Both the position numbers and the translations under genes were made by a program. A stretch of 60,939 nucleotides of DNA, from the NCBI GenBank assembly GCA_937922655.1, contig CALAJH010000025.1:1-60939 (forward strand), given 5' to 3'. Shown one piece after another: positions 34,801-42,941 of this stretch (its first letter is position 1; each line of letters opens with the position of its first letter). The DNA is from an uncultured Bacteroidia bacterium (GTDB lineage Bacteria; Bacteroidota; Bacteroidia; J057; CALAJH01). The notes under the pieces are model-generated. The model saw only the letters and a program-made list of their open reading frames with translations, was not told where the DNA came from and searched no databases.

Positions 34801-35069
34801 TAAATTTGCGTGGGCGCGTCTCCCGGAGAGCTGACGCTCGCCACATAAAACGCCAATCCCGAAATTTCGTCGGGGCCGCGGCCGATTTCCGAGGCCAAAT
34901 ACAACATGTGGGAGCGCTCGAAGCCCCACCACGTTCCCAAGGGTTGACGGACGCTGCCGCTCGACGGGTTGCCGTCGGGTATCGTTACATACGACACCTG
35001 CGCACCGACGTTAAGCCCCGAAAATATCAGGGTAAACAACGCAATTGCGCGTAAAACTATTGACTTCAT
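31812..35069 (-). CDS. Large T9SS-exported protein with cleaved-adhesin-like and Fn3 domains
   Basis: A 1085-residue protein with signal peptide ending GLNVGAQ. After an N-terminal module there are two similar segments of about 300 residues, each with NFSGYNGSNLPSLAAPNDGW or NFTAYTGSNILSLAVPNNGF followed by a choice-of-anchor/MAM-like beta domain (IFAF...DDVFAVRISTDCG; LTMWN...DDVFQVYVATNCG), then two Fn3 domains (TSTTATVSWAAVEQAKEYEVRWR and QNTAVVSWTPVAGAFNYIIQWK), and a C-terminal T9SS sorting domain: VYPNPSSGVFTFKF, IALYDLAGKTVYSQTF, LAKGVYVLRA, EKVVVE. It is expected on the cell surface or secreted. It has its own terminator. Confidence 0.93.
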   Translation of the reverse strand: MKSIVLRAIALFTLIFSGLNVGAQVSYVTIPDGNPSSGSVRQPLGTWWGFERSHMLYLASEIGRGPDEISGLAFYVASVSSPGDAPTQIYLKNSVLNSITPSTVAAAITGATLVFDATIPGSALIANEWINIDFDTPFEYTGGNLEVIVLTNATGTGNEGSLGKRFRYSTVTGRFQFWNADNTPPTGNGTASGNRPNIRLTFPPLSGVDLALTGLAAPGLGCYSDSEELSVAVQNNSFTDHDFSVYPAFVVVTANTPSGTYFYEYLINEGVLPAGQSLNILLDAAFSMADAGTYSFSGTIDVFDDQAPGNNAFSASRTVAANRPLSIVQNFSGYNGSNLPSLAAPNDGWAEASGPVNPLLENGLWTTPPTNQAAVMGGPSARFNVYSINRHGWIVSPQFVATDATEISFDAAIFAFNTTAFSGIGSDDVFAVRISTDCGLSYQNLLAFTQSTQSELGLTNAPTRFTIDLAAYAGQQLRIAFFASSGTVSNPEDFDVHVANVVIRNRPAFDLAAGALAGLDTRCYNGSVPIAVSLSNQGVNDFDFSVSPVTVTVNVTSPSGSVETLSVEVSEGILAAGAQTNVNVGSLPASLAGNYAFSVSLSSQADEDASNNAFNNALILSVAQAEALQNFTAYTGSNILSLAVPNNGFSELIVSGGSLNFGESSWTASNATQTTYFGSTTARINLWSNFNRGGILSAPVTVEANTKVFFDLALTMWNGTANTAMGSDDVFQVYVATNCGENVDLIYELNAGNKDAQGVSNQFKRIDLDICQYAGQAVEIIFFASDGLVDDAPDYDVHLDNIRVGGQEVCNLPTNLTINALTSTTATVSWAAVEQAKEYEVRWRPLIGGTWSAWVGAGTSATITGLTPQIRYIAQVRALCTSCGFGSEYSALVSFTTPAVPVEACVNPEFGVTPSGQNTAVVSWTPVAGAFNYIIQWKRADVSGVWTTVQRSAALDPTLTLTGLTPGAVYIVRVRTRCSNALAPIPAYVGFAMPLGRFGLEQSVSASVYPNPSSGVFTFKFDSAVETPVQIALYDLAGKTVYSQTFIAAAGANSLTVGKESLAKGVYVLRAVAGSTVFSEKVVVE

Positions 35070-35071
35070 AT

Positions 35072-35079
35072 CAAATATA
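35072..35079 (-). promoter_or_regulatory. -7 element TATATTTG before the T9SS protein gene
   Basis: Exact TAnnTTTG match on the minus strand, two bases before ATG 35069, so the start site would fall at or just inside the ATG. Confidence 0.45.
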
Positions 35080-35376
35080 TTTTATAATATGGAATGGTGT
35101 TCCGTTGAATCGTTTACGGGGAAAAAGTGAAAATTTATTCAACCGTTTATCCCGAAAGAAATTTGTATTCCGAATGCCGTGCAAATTTAACTTAATTTCG
35201 ATTACAACCAATAACTTCGTCCGATATTTTAGTGTTTTTCGCAACCGGGTTTTTAGACGAACGGCGCGTTTTTATCGTTATACGTAAAATGCGGCCCGCC
35301 TCGTAGCGCGTTTTTGGGATATGCGGGCAACAAAATTCGCCGTCGATTCGTTTATTATTGAGAATTGAAAACACCT

Positions 35377-35556
35377 ATGGCAAAATGGATAATGACGGCG
35401 CTGATGATTTGGAGCTTGGGAACGGCGCCGGCGTTTTCGTCCCCGGGCGTTCCGGGCAAACCCAAGCGTGAGCTTTTCAAGAAAAAAAAGAAAAAAAACG
35501 CCGGTACACCGCAAAAAAAATGCAATTGCGGTTCCAAACCCGTTTACCACCGTTAG
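35377..35556 (+). CDS. Small exported Lys-rich protein
   Basis: A 59-residue product from ATG 35377. The first 22 residues (AKWIMTALMIWSLGTAPAFS) look like a signal peptide, followed by PGVPGKPKRELFKKKKKKNAGTPQKKCNCGSKP. The mature part is tiny, basic and carries a C-x-C pair. No family was recognised. Support is the signal-like start and a weak -7-like TATTATTG at about 35353; a lone small ORF remains uncertain. copA follows about 80 bases downstream. Confidence 0.45.
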   Translation: MAKWIMTALMIWSLGTAPAFSSPGVPGKPKRELFKKKKKKNAGTPQKKCNCGSKPVYHR

Positions 35557-35626
35557 ACGCGGACGCTCGACGCGAGTTTATCGTTTGAGCGACCGGTTTG
35601 GCGTGAATTAATCGCGCGGACTTGCT

Positions 35627-35634
35627 TAACTTTG
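35627..35634 (+). promoter_or_regulatory. -7 promoter element of copA
   Basis: TAACTTTG, an exact TAnnTTTG match, five bases before ATG 35640. Confidence 0.6.
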
Positions 35635-35639
35635 CGGTA

Positions 35640-37790
35640 ATGACGCAAACGACCCAACACGCGGTATACGGCATCACGGGCCTGACGTGCCTGAGTTGCG
35701 CCCAAAGCGCCGAAGAGGCGCTGGCGGGGGTGGCCGGCGTTCGCTCGGTCAAGGTTCATTTTGCGGGAAAAGCGGCGGAAATCGAATACGACCCTAGCCA
35801 AGCCGATTTTGAACGCTTGCGTCGCGCCGTCGCGCCCTTGGGCTACACCCTTGTCGCCGACCGCAACCAAATCGCCGCCGCGCAGGAAAAGTTCATGTCC
35901 GAATTGCGGCGCAAGGTGGCTTGGGCCGTCGTGCTAACGCTGCCTTTGTTGGCCGCACACCTGACGGGAAACGAAATTCCGGGTTCTCCGTGGTCGGCGT
36001 TGGTTTTGAACGGCGTGGTCGCTTTTTATTGCGGCTCGGGTTTTTTTGTTGCGGCGTTTCGGCAGGCGTTGCAGGGGAGCGCGAGTATGGATTCGTTGGT
36101 GGCGCTTGGCGCGGGCGCGGCATGGGTTTACGACGCAATAACGGCCTTCACCGGCGCTCATGCGCATTTGGAAAGCGCGGCCGTCATCGTCGCCTTTGTT
36201 TTAACGGGCAAATGGCTCGAAGAAATGGCCAAGGCCCAAAGCGAAGACCCACGCGAACGTCTTTCGGCCTTGAGCGTCGAAACCGCCCGCGTCCTCGACG
36301 ATTCCGACAACGAAATTCCCACTTCCGTTCGCGCCCTTGTCCCCGGCATGCGCGTGCGCGTTTTGGCCGGCGAACGCTTCCCGTCCGACGGTCAAGTTCT
36401 CGAAGGCGAAACCTACGCCGACGAATCGATGCTTTCGGGCGAAGCCCAACCGGTCCTAAAACGCCGACACGACCTCGTTTGGGGCGGCGTCTTAAATCTT
36501 TCGCGACCCGTCGTCGTCAAAATCAATACGGTTTACGCCGAAAGCGCGGTGGAAAAAATCATTCGCGAGGTCGAAATCGCCGAATCCTCACGGGCCTCCG
36601 TCCAACGTTGGATAGACGCGGTCGTGGCGCGGTTCGTGCCGGGCGTGGCGTTGTTGTCGGTGGCGGCGTTTATAGGAACGTATTTTTTGACCGACGGCGG
36701 CTGGTTCGAGGCCTTTCGTACGATGCTCACGGTCATGGTCGCCTCGTGTCCGTGCGCCTTGGGCTTGGCCACGCCCGTGGCGATAAAAGTGGCCGTGGGC
36801 GCGGCGGCCAAACGCGGTATTCTTATTCGTCGGGCGGCGGCGCTGGAAATCTTGGCCCGCGTCGACGCCGTCGCCTTCGACAAAACCGGCACCTTAACCG
36901 TTGGCAAGCCCGAAGTCCAATCCGTTGAATGGAACGAAAAATTAAGCCCCGCCTTCGGCGCGAACCTAGCTTACCTTACCGGCGCCTTGAACGAATCCAC
37001 CCACCCGCTGTCCAAATCCCTTTTGGCTTTTTTGGAAGGTTTTTCGCGCCGTCCGGTCAAACCCGTCGTTTTTGACGAACAGCCGGGCAAAGGCTTTCAG
37101 GCCGCATTCGACGACGGTACGCTCGTTACGGTGGGAAACGCCCAATGGCTTCGTGAAAATCGCGTTTCCCTACCCGTCGAGGACGACAAAAAAACCTTCG
37201 CCGCCGTCAATAAAGATTGGCTGGCAACGTTTGAACCGGTGGACGCGGTCAAGCCCGAAGCACGGGAAACGGTACAAAAGCTTCAAGCCCGCGGCGTGGA
37301 ATGCGTCATGCTTACGGGCGACCACGCCGACAACGCCGTTCCCGTGGCCGCCGCCGTCGGTATAAAACGCGTTTTGTCCCGAATGCTTCCCGTGCAAAAA
37401 GCCGACGAAATTCGAACCATGCAAGAACGCGGCAAGACCGTGGCCATGGTCGGCGACGGAATCAACGACTCGGTGGCCTTTGCGGCGGCAAACGTCGGCG
37501 TGGCCATGGGCAACGGCGCCCAACTTGCCGTGCGGCACGCCGACGCGGTATTGATGGGCGGCGACCTTCGCAAACTCGAATCGCTTTTCGTCCTTGCCCG
37601 CCGCACGCGTGCCGTCGTTGTTCAAAACGTTGTTTGGGCCTTCGGATACAATGTCGTGGCGCTGCCTTTGGCGGCGGGACTTTTACATCCTTGGCACATT
37701 TCGCCCGGGGCGGCGGGCGGACTCATGGCCCTGAGTTCGTTGGCCGTCGTACTCAACAGTTTGAGACTCAAGATTTTGCCGAAAACCTAA
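35640..37790 (+). CDS. copA: P1B-type heavy-metal (copper) ATPase
   Basis: A copper exporter of 716 residues. One N-terminal HMA domain has GLTCLSCAQ (Cys17, Cys20). Membrane motif CPC appears in VMVASCPCALGLATPV; the P-loop DKTGTLTVGKPE, the STHPLSKS (HP) motif, TGDHADNAVPVA and GDGINDSVAFA follow in order. The actuator loop reads SGEAQPV instead of TGESQPV, keeping the Glu. ATG 35640 is supported by the promoter five bases upstream. Copper export is inferred from the CPC and CxxC motifs. It has no copper chaperone or CueR-type neighbour. Confidence 0.92.
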   Translation: MTQTTQHAVYGITGLTCLSCAQSAEEALAGVAGVRSVKVHFAGKAAEIEYDPSQADFERLRRAVAPLGYTLVADRNQIAAAQEKFMSELRRKVAWAVVLTLPLLAAHLTGNEIPGSPWSALVLNGVVAFYCGSGFFVAAFRQALQGSASMDSLVALGAGAAWVYDAITAFTGAHAHLESAAVIVAFVLTGKWLEEMAKAQSEDPRERLSALSVETARVLDDSDNEIPTSVRALVPGMRVRVLAGERFPSDGQVLEGETYADESMLSGEAQPVLKRRHDLVWGGVLNLSRPVVVKINTVYAESAVEKIIREVEIAESSRASVQRWIDAVVARFVPGVALLSVAAFIGTYFLTDGGWFEAFRTMLTVMVASCPCALGLATPVAIKVAVGAAAKRGILIRRAAALEILARVDAVAFDKTGTLTVGKPEVQSVEWNEKLSPAFGANLAYLTGALNESTHPLSKSLLAFLEGFSRRPVKPVVFDEQPGKGFQAAFDDGTLVTVGNAQWLRENRVSLPVEDDKKTFAAVNKDWLATFEPVDAVKPEARETVQKLQARGVECVMLTGDHADNAVPVAAAVGIKRVLSRMLPVQKADEIRTMQERGKTVAMVGDGINDSVAFAAANVGVAMGNGAQLAVRHADAVLMGGDLRKLESLFVLARRTRAVVVQNVVWAFGYNVVALPLAAGLLHPWHISPGAAGGLMALSSLAVVLNSLRLKILPKT

Positions 37791-37818
37791 TTTTTACCGT
37801 TTCGACGGCCGATTTTTT

Positions 37819-37826
37819 TATTTTTG
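37819..37826 (+). promoter_or_regulatory. -7 promoter element TATTTTTG
   Basis: Exact TAnnTTTG match, 15 bases before ATG 37842, immediately after the copA stop. Confidence 0.55.
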
Positions 37827-37841
37827 CATTTTAGACGAACG

Positions 37842-38669
37842 ATGAATTATTACGACGCGGGCGTTTTGAACGGCTTTTCGCAAAAACGTTTCGGATACTT
37901 GAAGCTCGTCCATTCGGACAAAACCCTCTACATAAACCTTAATCGGCCCGAGAAAAAGAACGCGATGAACCCGGGGATGATGAACGAATTGGCTTACGCC
38001 ATGGCCTACGCTCATCACAATCCCGACGTTTGGGCGGTGGTTTTGCGTGCCGAAGGGGACGTTTTTTGCGCGGGCGCCGACTTGAAGGCGTTTGCGGGCG
38101 CGGGCGGCGACGGCGTCGTTTCCGACATTCCCGACCCCGGCAAGGAAATACTTTTGGGCGAACTGTTTTTGACCGTCCACAAACCGTGCATCGCCCGGGT
38201 ACACGGACCCGTTTACGCGGGCGGATTTTTGTTGATATGCGGTTGCCATTACGTTGTAGCGGCCGAAGGCGCGAGTTTTTCGTTGCCCGAGGTCAAGCGC
38301 GGGCTTTTCCCGATGCAGGTGATGGCGAGCCTGCTTCAGATTTTGCCGCCGCGCAAAACGCTCGACTTGTGCCTTCGGGGCAAGGCCCTGACCGCCGCCG
38401 AAGCTTTGGAAATCGGCTTGGCGACCCACGTTTGCCCGGCGGACAAACTCGACCAAACCGTCGAAAATTTGATTGCCGAACTTTACGAAAGCTCCCCCAA
38501 CGCCGTACGCATGGGCTTGAAAGCTTTCGACGGATTGCGTTCGGTTCCCGCCGCCGAAGCCCACGCTTACCTCAAATCCATGCTCGGACAAACCATCGCT
38601 TCCGAAGACTTCAAAGAAGGTTTGGCCGCATTCACCGAAAAACGCAAACCCGTCTGGAAAGGACGATAA
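37842..38669 (+). CDS. Enoyl-CoA hydratase/isomerase family protein
   Basis: A 275-residue crotonase. Motifs include TLYINLNRPEKKNAMNPGMMNELAYAM, VLRAEGDVFCAGADLKAF (oxyanion hole), and PVYAGGFLLICGCHYVVAAEGASFSLPEVKRGLFP. The first catalytic Glu of enoyl-CoA hydratase (in GGGCELA) is Leu here; the second Glu in SLPEVKRG is kept. It could be a hydratase with a changed mechanism, an isomerase, or a related crotonase such as methylglutaconyl-CoA hydratase. The promoter at 37819 favours its own transcript; the small membrane protein follows 13 bases downstream. Confidence 0.85.
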   Translation: MNYYDAGVLNGFSQKRFGYLKLVHSDKTLYINLNRPEKKNAMNPGMMNELAYAMAYAHHNPDVWAVVLRAEGDVFCAGADLKAFAGAGGDGVVSDIPDPGKEILLGELFLTVHKPCIARVHGPVYAGGFLLICGCHYVVAAEGASFSLPEVKRGLFPMQVMASLLQILPPRKTLDLCLRGKALTAAEALEIGLATHVCPADKLDQTVENLIAELYESSPNAVRMGLKAFDGLRSVPAAEAHAYLKSMLGQTIASEDFKEGLAAFTEKRKPVWKGR

Positions 38670-38682
38670 CCCCAAAAATCAA

Positions 38683-39054
38683 ATGGTATTCGTTGCAATC
38701 TACGTTCTGCTTTTGGTTTATGCGATATGGTCAACGACCCGGGTTTATATGGATTCCGACCGTCTTGGCGAGGCCGTTTCCCAAAAAGAAATTCGGAAAA
38801 AAGCCCGCGACGCCTTCTTGATTCAGTTTTTGGGCCTAACGGGTTATTTCGGTACCGGCCTCGTGCTCGGACGTTACGTGTTCAATCAAGGCGGGGTCGT
38901 GCAGATATTTTTGTTTTCGGCGCTGATTTTGGCGGGCGGAGCCGCAGGGTTCGTCTATCTCATTTTCCGTTCCCACGTCGAAAACGAACGTTTGTTGGAG
39001 CGCCTGATACAGGCGGAGAAAGCGTTGGAAGACGGACGCAACCCGGACGTTTGA
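38683..39054 (+). CDS. Small membrane protein of unknown function
   Basis: A 123-residue protein with three hydrophobic stretches (VAIYVLLLVYAIW, FLIQFLGLTGYFGTGLVLG, IFLFSALILAGGAAGFVYLIF) and a short helical tail. No family was recognised. It begins 13 bases after the crotonase stop, so it likely shares its mRNA. A promoter for kynU lies about 60 bases downstream. Confidence 0.6.
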   Translation: MVFVAIYVLLLVYAIWSTTRVYMDSDRLGEAVSQKEIRKKARDAFLIQFLGLTGYFGTGLVLGRYVFNQGGVVQIFLFSALILAGGAAGFVYLIFRSHVENERLLERLIQAEKALEDGRNPDV

Positions 39055-39117
39055 CGCGCCGCGTCCCGTTTACTCGACACCCGTCGCCGTCGTTGCCATT
39101 TCGTCGTCGTTATTTGC

Positions 39118-39125
39118 TAATTTTG
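39118..39125 (+). promoter_or_regulatory. -7 promoter element of kynU
   Basis: TAATTTTG, an exact consensus match, 19 bases before ATG 39145. Confidence 0.55.
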
Positions 39126-39144
39126 GGAAACGAAACGTAAACGC

Positions 39145-40374
39145 ATGGATTGGGAGGCATACGCGCGCGAGGCCGACGCGCGCGACCCGTTGAAAGGTTA
39201 CCGAAACGATTTTTTTTATCCCGAAGGGAAAATATACTTTTGTGGCAACTCGTTGGGCCTCCAACCCAAGGGCGTTCGCGAATCGGTCAATGCGGTATTG
39301 GACGATTGGGCGAAATGGGCCGTGGAGGGCCACGTGGTCGGTCCGAGGGCGTGGAAACCGTACCACGAACGTTTAACGGGAGCGTTGGCGCGATTGGTCG
39401 GGGCCGAAGCGCGCGAGGTCGTCGCCATGAACGGCCTGAGCGTCAATTTGCACCTGCTTTTGACGACGTTCTACCGTCCGTCGGGGGAACGCCGACTGAT
39501 ATTAATGGAAGACCGTCCGTTTCCCTCCGACCGATACGCCGCCGTGTCGCACGCACGGCTCATGGGTTTCGACGACGCGGTGGTTCATTGGCCGCGCCGT
39601 TCGCCCCACGAACCGCTTTATCTTGAAGACTTGTTGCGTTTTTTGGACGAACACGGCAAAAAAGTGGCCTTGGCGCTCGTCGGCGGCGTAAATTATTACG
39701 ACGGCCAAAAATACGATATCCAAACGATAACCGAAGCCGGACACCGGGCGGGATGCGTCGTCGGCTGGGATTTGGCGCACGCCGTCGGCAACGTCGAACT
39801 CAAACTGCACGACTGGGACGTGGATTTTGCGGCATGGTGCGGATACAAGTACCTCAACGGCGGACCGGGGGCGGTGGCGGGCGTTTTTATTCACGAAAAA
39901 CACCTGCGCGACGAAACCAAGATGCGTCGCGAAGGTTGGTGGGGCCACGACAAAGCCACGCGCTTTGCCATGCCCCCCGATTTTGTTCCCATCCGCGACG
40001 ACGAGCACGTGATTACCGCCGAATCGTGGCAACTGTCCAACCCCGCGATTTTGCCCATGGCCGCTTTGGAACCGTCTTTGGCGCTTTTCGACCGCGTGGG
40101 TATGCCCGCCCTCCTCGAAAAACAAAAATCGATGGGAACGCTTATGGAAAACCTGCTCCGCGACGTGCCGAACGTCAAAGTATTGACCCCCGCCGAACGC
40201 GGCTGTCAGTTTTCCATCGCCGTCGAAAACCCAAAAGTGTACGAAAGATTGACGGCCGCCGGCGTCGTCGGCGATTGGCGCGAACCCGACGTGGTGCGCG
40301 TCGCCCCCGTGCCTTTTTACAACACCCATTCGGAAATCGTGGAATTTGTACGTATCCTCAAAACGACGGTATGA
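39145..40374 (+). CDS. kynU: Kynureninase
   Basis: Kynureninase cleaves kynurenine to anthranilate and alanine with pyridoxal phosphate. The 409-residue protein has GNSLGLQPKGVRESV at the start, NGLSVNLHLLL, GVNYYDGQKYDI, GWDLAHAVGN, and the PLP lysine Lys235 in WCGYKYLNGGPGA, then REGWWGHDKATRFAM and a C-terminal small domain. It overlaps lptE by four bases (ATGA). The IDO gene, which makes formylkynurenine, lies 1.4 kb downstream in the same direction. No kynurenine formamidase or hydroxylase is in the window. Confidence 0.95.
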   Translation: MDWEAYAREADARDPLKGYRNDFFYPEGKIYFCGNSLGLQPKGVRESVNAVLDDWAKWAVEGHVVGPRAWKPYHERLTGALARLVGAEAREVVAMNGLSVNLHLLLTTFYRPSGERRLILMEDRPFPSDRYAAVSHARLMGFDDAVVHWPRRSPHEPLYLEDLLRFLDEHGKKVALALVGGVNYYDGQKYDIQTITEAGHRAGCVVGWDLAHAVGNVELKLHDWDVDFAAWCGYKYLNGGPGAVAGVFIHEKHLRDETKMRREGWWGHDKATRFAMPPDFVPIRDDEHVITAESWQLSNPAILPMAALEPSLALFDRVGMPALLEKQKSMGTLMENLLRDVPNVKVLTPAERGCQFSIAVENPKVYERLTAAGVVGDWREPDVVRVAPVPFYNTHSEIVEFVRILKTTV

Positions 40375-40856
40375 AATACATCGGTATAGGATTGATGTGG
40401 GCTTTGGGGGCATGTTCGTACTCGTTTACGGGCGGTTCGGTGCCGACGACGGTCAAGACCGTAACGATAACGACGTTCCAAAGCGAGGCGCCGGCCGTTT
40501 CTCCAACCTTGGCCCAAGAATTTACCGAGGCCCTAAGAAACCGTTTCCAAACCCAAACCAAACTCATCCTTGCCCGCGACGACGGCGATTGGACGTTCGA
40601 GGGCGCCATCACCGAATACGCCGTCAGCCCCATCACCGTCCAACAAGACCGCGCCGCCCAAAACCGGCTGACCATGTCGCTCGTCGTGCAACTCGTCCGC
40701 AAGGACGACCCCGAAGCCGGTTGGAAACAATCGTTTTCCAACTTCGTGGACTTTCCCGCCGAAGAAGATTTCGCCGCCAACGAAGCCAAACTCGTCCGGG
40801 AATTGACGGACAAACTCGTCCAAGACGTATTCAACAAGGCCCTCTCCAATTGGTGA
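40371..40856 (+). CDS. lptE: LPS-assembly lipoprotein LptE
   Basis: A 161-residue lipoprotein with lipobox WALGACS, then YSFTGGSVPTTVKTVTITTFQSEAP, and VQQDRAAQNRLTMSLVVQLVRKDDPEAGWKQSFSNFVDFP. This is the Bacteroidota LptE family, which plugs LptD in the outer membrane to insert lipopolysaccharide. Its start overlaps the kynureninase stop. The link to tryptophan metabolism is probably only physical. Confidence 0.88.
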   Translation: MKYIGIGLMWALGACSYSFTGGSVPTTVKTVTITTFQSEAPAVSPTLAQEFTEALRNRFQTQTKLILARDDGDWTFEGAITEYAVSPITVQQDRAAQNRLTMSLVVQLVRKDDPEAGWKQSFSNFVDFPAEEDFAANEAKLVRELTDKLVQDVFNKALSNW

Positions 40857-40926
40857 ATATTTACCCCGATGATTTTAGTTCATCCCCAAAAGCCATCGCC
40901 GTTGTCGCGGACGACGTTATGAAATT

Positions 40927-41295
40927 ATGGAAGCACAAAACAACAAAAGCCTCCGAGAATTGCAGGCCGAAGTGGACGCATGGATTCAAACCGTCGGCGT
41001 GCGTTATTTCAACGAACTGACCAACACCGCCATTTTGATGGAGGAAGTGGGGGAATTGGCCCGGGTCATGGCCAGAAAGTACGGCGAACAGTCGTTCAAA
41101 GCGGGCGAAACCGAAAATTTGGCCGAGGAAATGGCCGACGTGCTTTTCGTCTTGATTTGTCTGGCCAACCAAACGGGAGTGGATTTGGCGGCGGCGTTCA
41201 GGCAAAAAATGGAACTCAAAACCTCTCGCGACCAACAACGCCATCGCAACAACCCCAAAATCCAAACCGAACCTGCTACTAAAAACGAGGGTTAA
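40927..41295 (+). CDS. MazG-like nucleotide pyrophosphohydrolase
   Basis: A 122-residue all-alpha NTP pyrophosphatase: LRELQAEVDAWIQTVGVRYFNELTNTAILMEEVGELARVM, then AEEMADVLFVLICLANQTGVDLAAAF. The Glu/Asp quartet (EE-x-x-E and E-x-x-D) of the MazG fold is visible. Enzymes of this family hydrolyse non-canonical or surplus dNTPs; the target here is unknown. It starts 70 bases after lptE with no clear promoter of its own. Confidence 0.9.
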   Translation: MEAQNNKSLRELQAEVDAWIQTVGVRYFNELTNTAILMEEVGELARVMARKYGEQSFKAGETENLAEEMADVLFVLICLANQTGVDLAAAFRQKMELKTSRDQQRHRNNPKIQTEPATKNEG

Positions 41296-41734
41296 AAAAC
41301 GAACGGCGACGACAATCAACACGGAAAACGAAAGAATATGAAATAAGATAATCCGGGGTGTGGCGTTAAGCGACGGAAGACGATTGCCCAACGGACTCGC
41401 TTGGAAAACGCTCGCGCGGATTAAAACAATGCGACGCCCTTCGCCCTGAAAAGCCGCAATCCTTTTCCATCGGCCTCAAGAGCATAATACGGAAAAAACG
41501 ACGCCGTTCCCATTCGGCGGGGAAACGACGGCTTCCCGATGTTCGGTTTTGGGGCAAGCGTGCCGAACTCGCACCGGTGGATAGACCGCTTGCACAAACG
41601 AAGTTTACGGTTGTCGTGTAATTGTTTCGGGAATCGTCGCCGTTTGTATTCGCGCCGGACGACGACGATTCTTTGATTTTAACAAGACGCGATACAAAAA
41701 CGATGTTGGTGATTGGGCCGTGGCAAAAAATTTT
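41296..41734. other. Intergenic region before the IDO gene
   Basis: About 440 bases with only random-looking frames, including a 132-codon minus-strand frame (41366-41764) that I do not believe. No RNA signature was seen. Confidence 0.45.
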
Positions 41735-41742
41735 TAAGTTTG
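41735..41742 (+). promoter_or_regulatory. -7 promoter element of the IDO gene
   Basis: TAAGTTTG, exact consensus, with a TTG about 20 bases upstream (41713-41715) as a -33 candidate. Leader of about 30 bases to ATG 41778. Confidence 0.6.
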
Positions 41743-41777
41743 CACGTTCTAAACAAAACATCAACTTTGAAAAAAAT

Positions 41778-42941
41778 ATGATACGTTTGGAAGAATATCA
41801 AATCAGCGCAACGACGGGTTTTTTGCCCGAAAACGACACGGATACGGCGGCCGGACCGTCGCTCAATCCCGAATGGGACGATTTGGCCCTGCAAATGCCA
41901 AAGTATTTGCCCGGCGGGGGAATACAAAAACGCATCGAGACATTGCCGCCGTTCGTTTTGTCGTCCGCCGACGCGCCCAAGGCCACGTGGGAACGCGATA
42001 TGCGCACGTTGTCGTATCTCGGCCACGCCTATCTTTGGGGCGATAAAACCGTTCCCGCCGCGTTTCCCGCCGTCATTGCCCGTCCGTGGCACGACGTGGC
42101 CGTCAAAATCGGCAGACATCCCATTCTTTCCTATCCTTCCTACTGTCTTTTCAACTTTCGGCGCTTCGACCCGTCCCAACCCGCCCACATCGGCAACATC
42201 GCCATCGTTCAAAACTTTTTGGCGGGCCTCGACGAAGACTGGTTCATCCTTATTCACGTGGACATCGAGGCACGGGCGGCGCAAGCCATTGCCGCCATCC
42301 CCACCCTTATGGACGCCGCGGAAAAAGGCGAAATCGACGTTGTCGTCGACGGACTCAATCAAGTTCGCAACGGCCTCGTCGAAATGAACGCCGTCCTCAA
42401 CCGCATGCCCGAAGGTTGCGACCCCTACATTTATTATACCCGTGTCCGGCCCTATATTTTCGGCACAAAAAACAATCCCGCCGTTCCCAACGGCATGGTG
42501 TACGAAGGTTGTTACAACGGACAAGCGCAATTTTTTCGCGGCGAAACGGGGGCGCAATCGGGCATCGTACCGACGCTCGACGGCCTGCTCGGCATTCGAC
42601 ACCAAGACGACCCACTCAAAGAATACCTGCTTGAAATGCGCAACTACATGCCGCCGGCGCACCGAAGGTTCTTGGAGCGCGTCGAAAACGAAAGCAAGGT
42701 GCGTTCGCGCGTCGAACAGAACCGTTCGCACGGTCCGCTCGTCGAAGCTTACAACAATTGTTTCGACGAACTTTACGCCTTCCGCGCCAAGCACCTCGAA
42801 TACGCCTCCTCTTACATCCACAAACAGTCCTTGCGCTCGAACAACAGCACGACCGTCGGTACGGGCGGCACGCCGTTCATGTCCTATCTTGCCAAGCACC
42901 GCGACGAAACCCGCATCGAAGTGCAAAGAGCGATGAAATAG
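41778..42941 (+). CDS. Indoleamine 2,3-dioxygenase (haem)
   Basis: IDO opens the indole ring of tryptophan to N-formylkynurenine. The 387-residue protein has the family pattern: YLPGGGIQKRIETLPPF at the N-terminus, WHDVAVKIGRHPILSYPSYCLFNF, and the haem-ligand segment LYAFRAKHLEYASSYI with His339, then the closing GTGGTPFMSYLAKHRDETR. It is full-length. The start is taken at ATG 41778, consistent with the promoter upstream. IDO is the eukaryote-type enzyme; bacteria more often use tetrameric TDO, and kynU nearby suggests a tryptophan-to-anthranilate route. Confidence 0.93.
   Translation: MIRLEEYQISATTGFLPENDTDTAAGPSLNPEWDDLALQMPKYLPGGGIQKRIETLPPFVLSSADAPKATWERDMRTLSYLGHAYLWGDKTVPAAFPAVIARPWHDVAVKIGRHPILSYPSYCLFNFRRFDPSQPAHIGNIAIVQNFLAGLDEDWFILIHVDIEARAAQAIAAIPTLMDAAEKGEIDVVVDGLNQVRNGLVEMNAVLNRMPEGCDPYIYYTRVRPYIFGTKNNPAVPNGMVYEGCYNGQAQFFRGETGAQSGIVPTLDGLLGIRHQDDPLKEYLLEMRNYMPPAHRRFLERVENESKVRSRVEQNRSHGPLVEAYNNCFDELYAFRAKHLEYASSYIHKQSLRSNNSTTVGTGGTPFMSYLAKHRDETRIEVQRAMK

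Noticed and set aside
33333-35054. 573-codon plus-strand frame opposite the T9SS protein
   Set aside because: Arg/Gly/Val-rich shadow of a gene with a clear signal peptide and sorting domain on the minus strand.
41366-41764. 132-codon minus-strand frame upstream of the IDO gene
   Set aside because: It overlaps the IDO promoter, and its Ser/Arg-rich translation has no recognisable feature.
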